Positions 5,856-5,897 of a DNA stretch of 5,897 nucleotides are shown in pieces. The stretch spans positions 1-5,897 of the forward strand of contig SUUF01000126.1 of NCBI GenBank assembly GCA_015062635.1. Reading direction: 5' to 3'. Position numbers and translations under genes: made by a program. The notes beneath the pieces were generated by a model, which searched no databases, had not been told where the DNA came from, and saw only the letters and a program-made list of their open reading frames with translations. Numbering within the stretch: position 1 is the stretch's first letter; each line of letters opens with the position of its first letter. The stretch is from Coriobacteriaceae bacterium (GTDB lineage Bacteria > Actinomycetota > Coriobacteriia > Coriobacteriales > Eggerthellaceae).

Positions 5856-5897
5856 CGTCGTGTGTGGGGTAGGGCTCGGGCGGTGAAGGGGAGGGGG

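Noticed and set aside
5829..5897. Possible C-terminus of an upstream minus-strand gene (22 open codons, Pro-rich, ending at TAA 5829-5831)
   Set aside because: The stretch is too short and low in complexity to support a gene; sequence beyond 5897 is required to decide.

Overview
The window is GC-rich (C or G at most third codon positions) and carries seven protein genes in two blocks that face each other. No rRNA, tRNA, CRISPR array, insertion sequence or phage gene is visible. The plus-strand block has the order dnaX-ybaB-recR and ends in an HD-type dNTPase gene. Together with the GC content and the style of the proteins, this fits a high-GC Gram-positive bacterium. A gut actinobacterium of the class Coriobacteriia (Eggerthella relatives) is my best guess, but it is an inference and not proven by any marker here.

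Plus-strand block (1-3152): the 3' part of dnaX (clamp-loader tau/gamma subunit; its ATPase part lies before the window), then ybaB (nucleoid-associated protein), recR (recombination mediator) and a dGTPase-like HD phosphohydrolase. Gaps are 17 bp, 1 bp and a 4-bp ATGA overlap, so this looks like one transcript joining replication, repair and dNTP-pool control. No promoter is visible inside it.

Minus-strand block (read right to left, 5813-3194): a VTC-domain polyphosphate-polymerase-like protein (5040-5813), a DUF4956 integral membrane protein (4250-4972) and an XdhC-family protein (3194-4054). A terminator-like hairpin with a U-tract sits between the first two genes, and a second strong hairpin ends the DUF4956 gene. 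The XdhC-like gene is therefore probably its own unit. Its 5' region holds two compact inverted repeats that could be an operator. The two blocks converge on a 41-bp gap without a convincing terminator.

The most interesting part is the VTC/DUF4956 pair. It looks like a two-component, membrane-coupled polyphosphate system similar in principle to the eukaryotic VTC complex, where a tunnel-fold catalytic domain works with a separate membrane part. Its bacterial role is, as far as I know, poorly described. Other points of interest are a duplicated acidic hexapeptide in DnaX kept at protein level despite different codons, and an XdhC homologue whose N-terminal half lacks the usual family signature.
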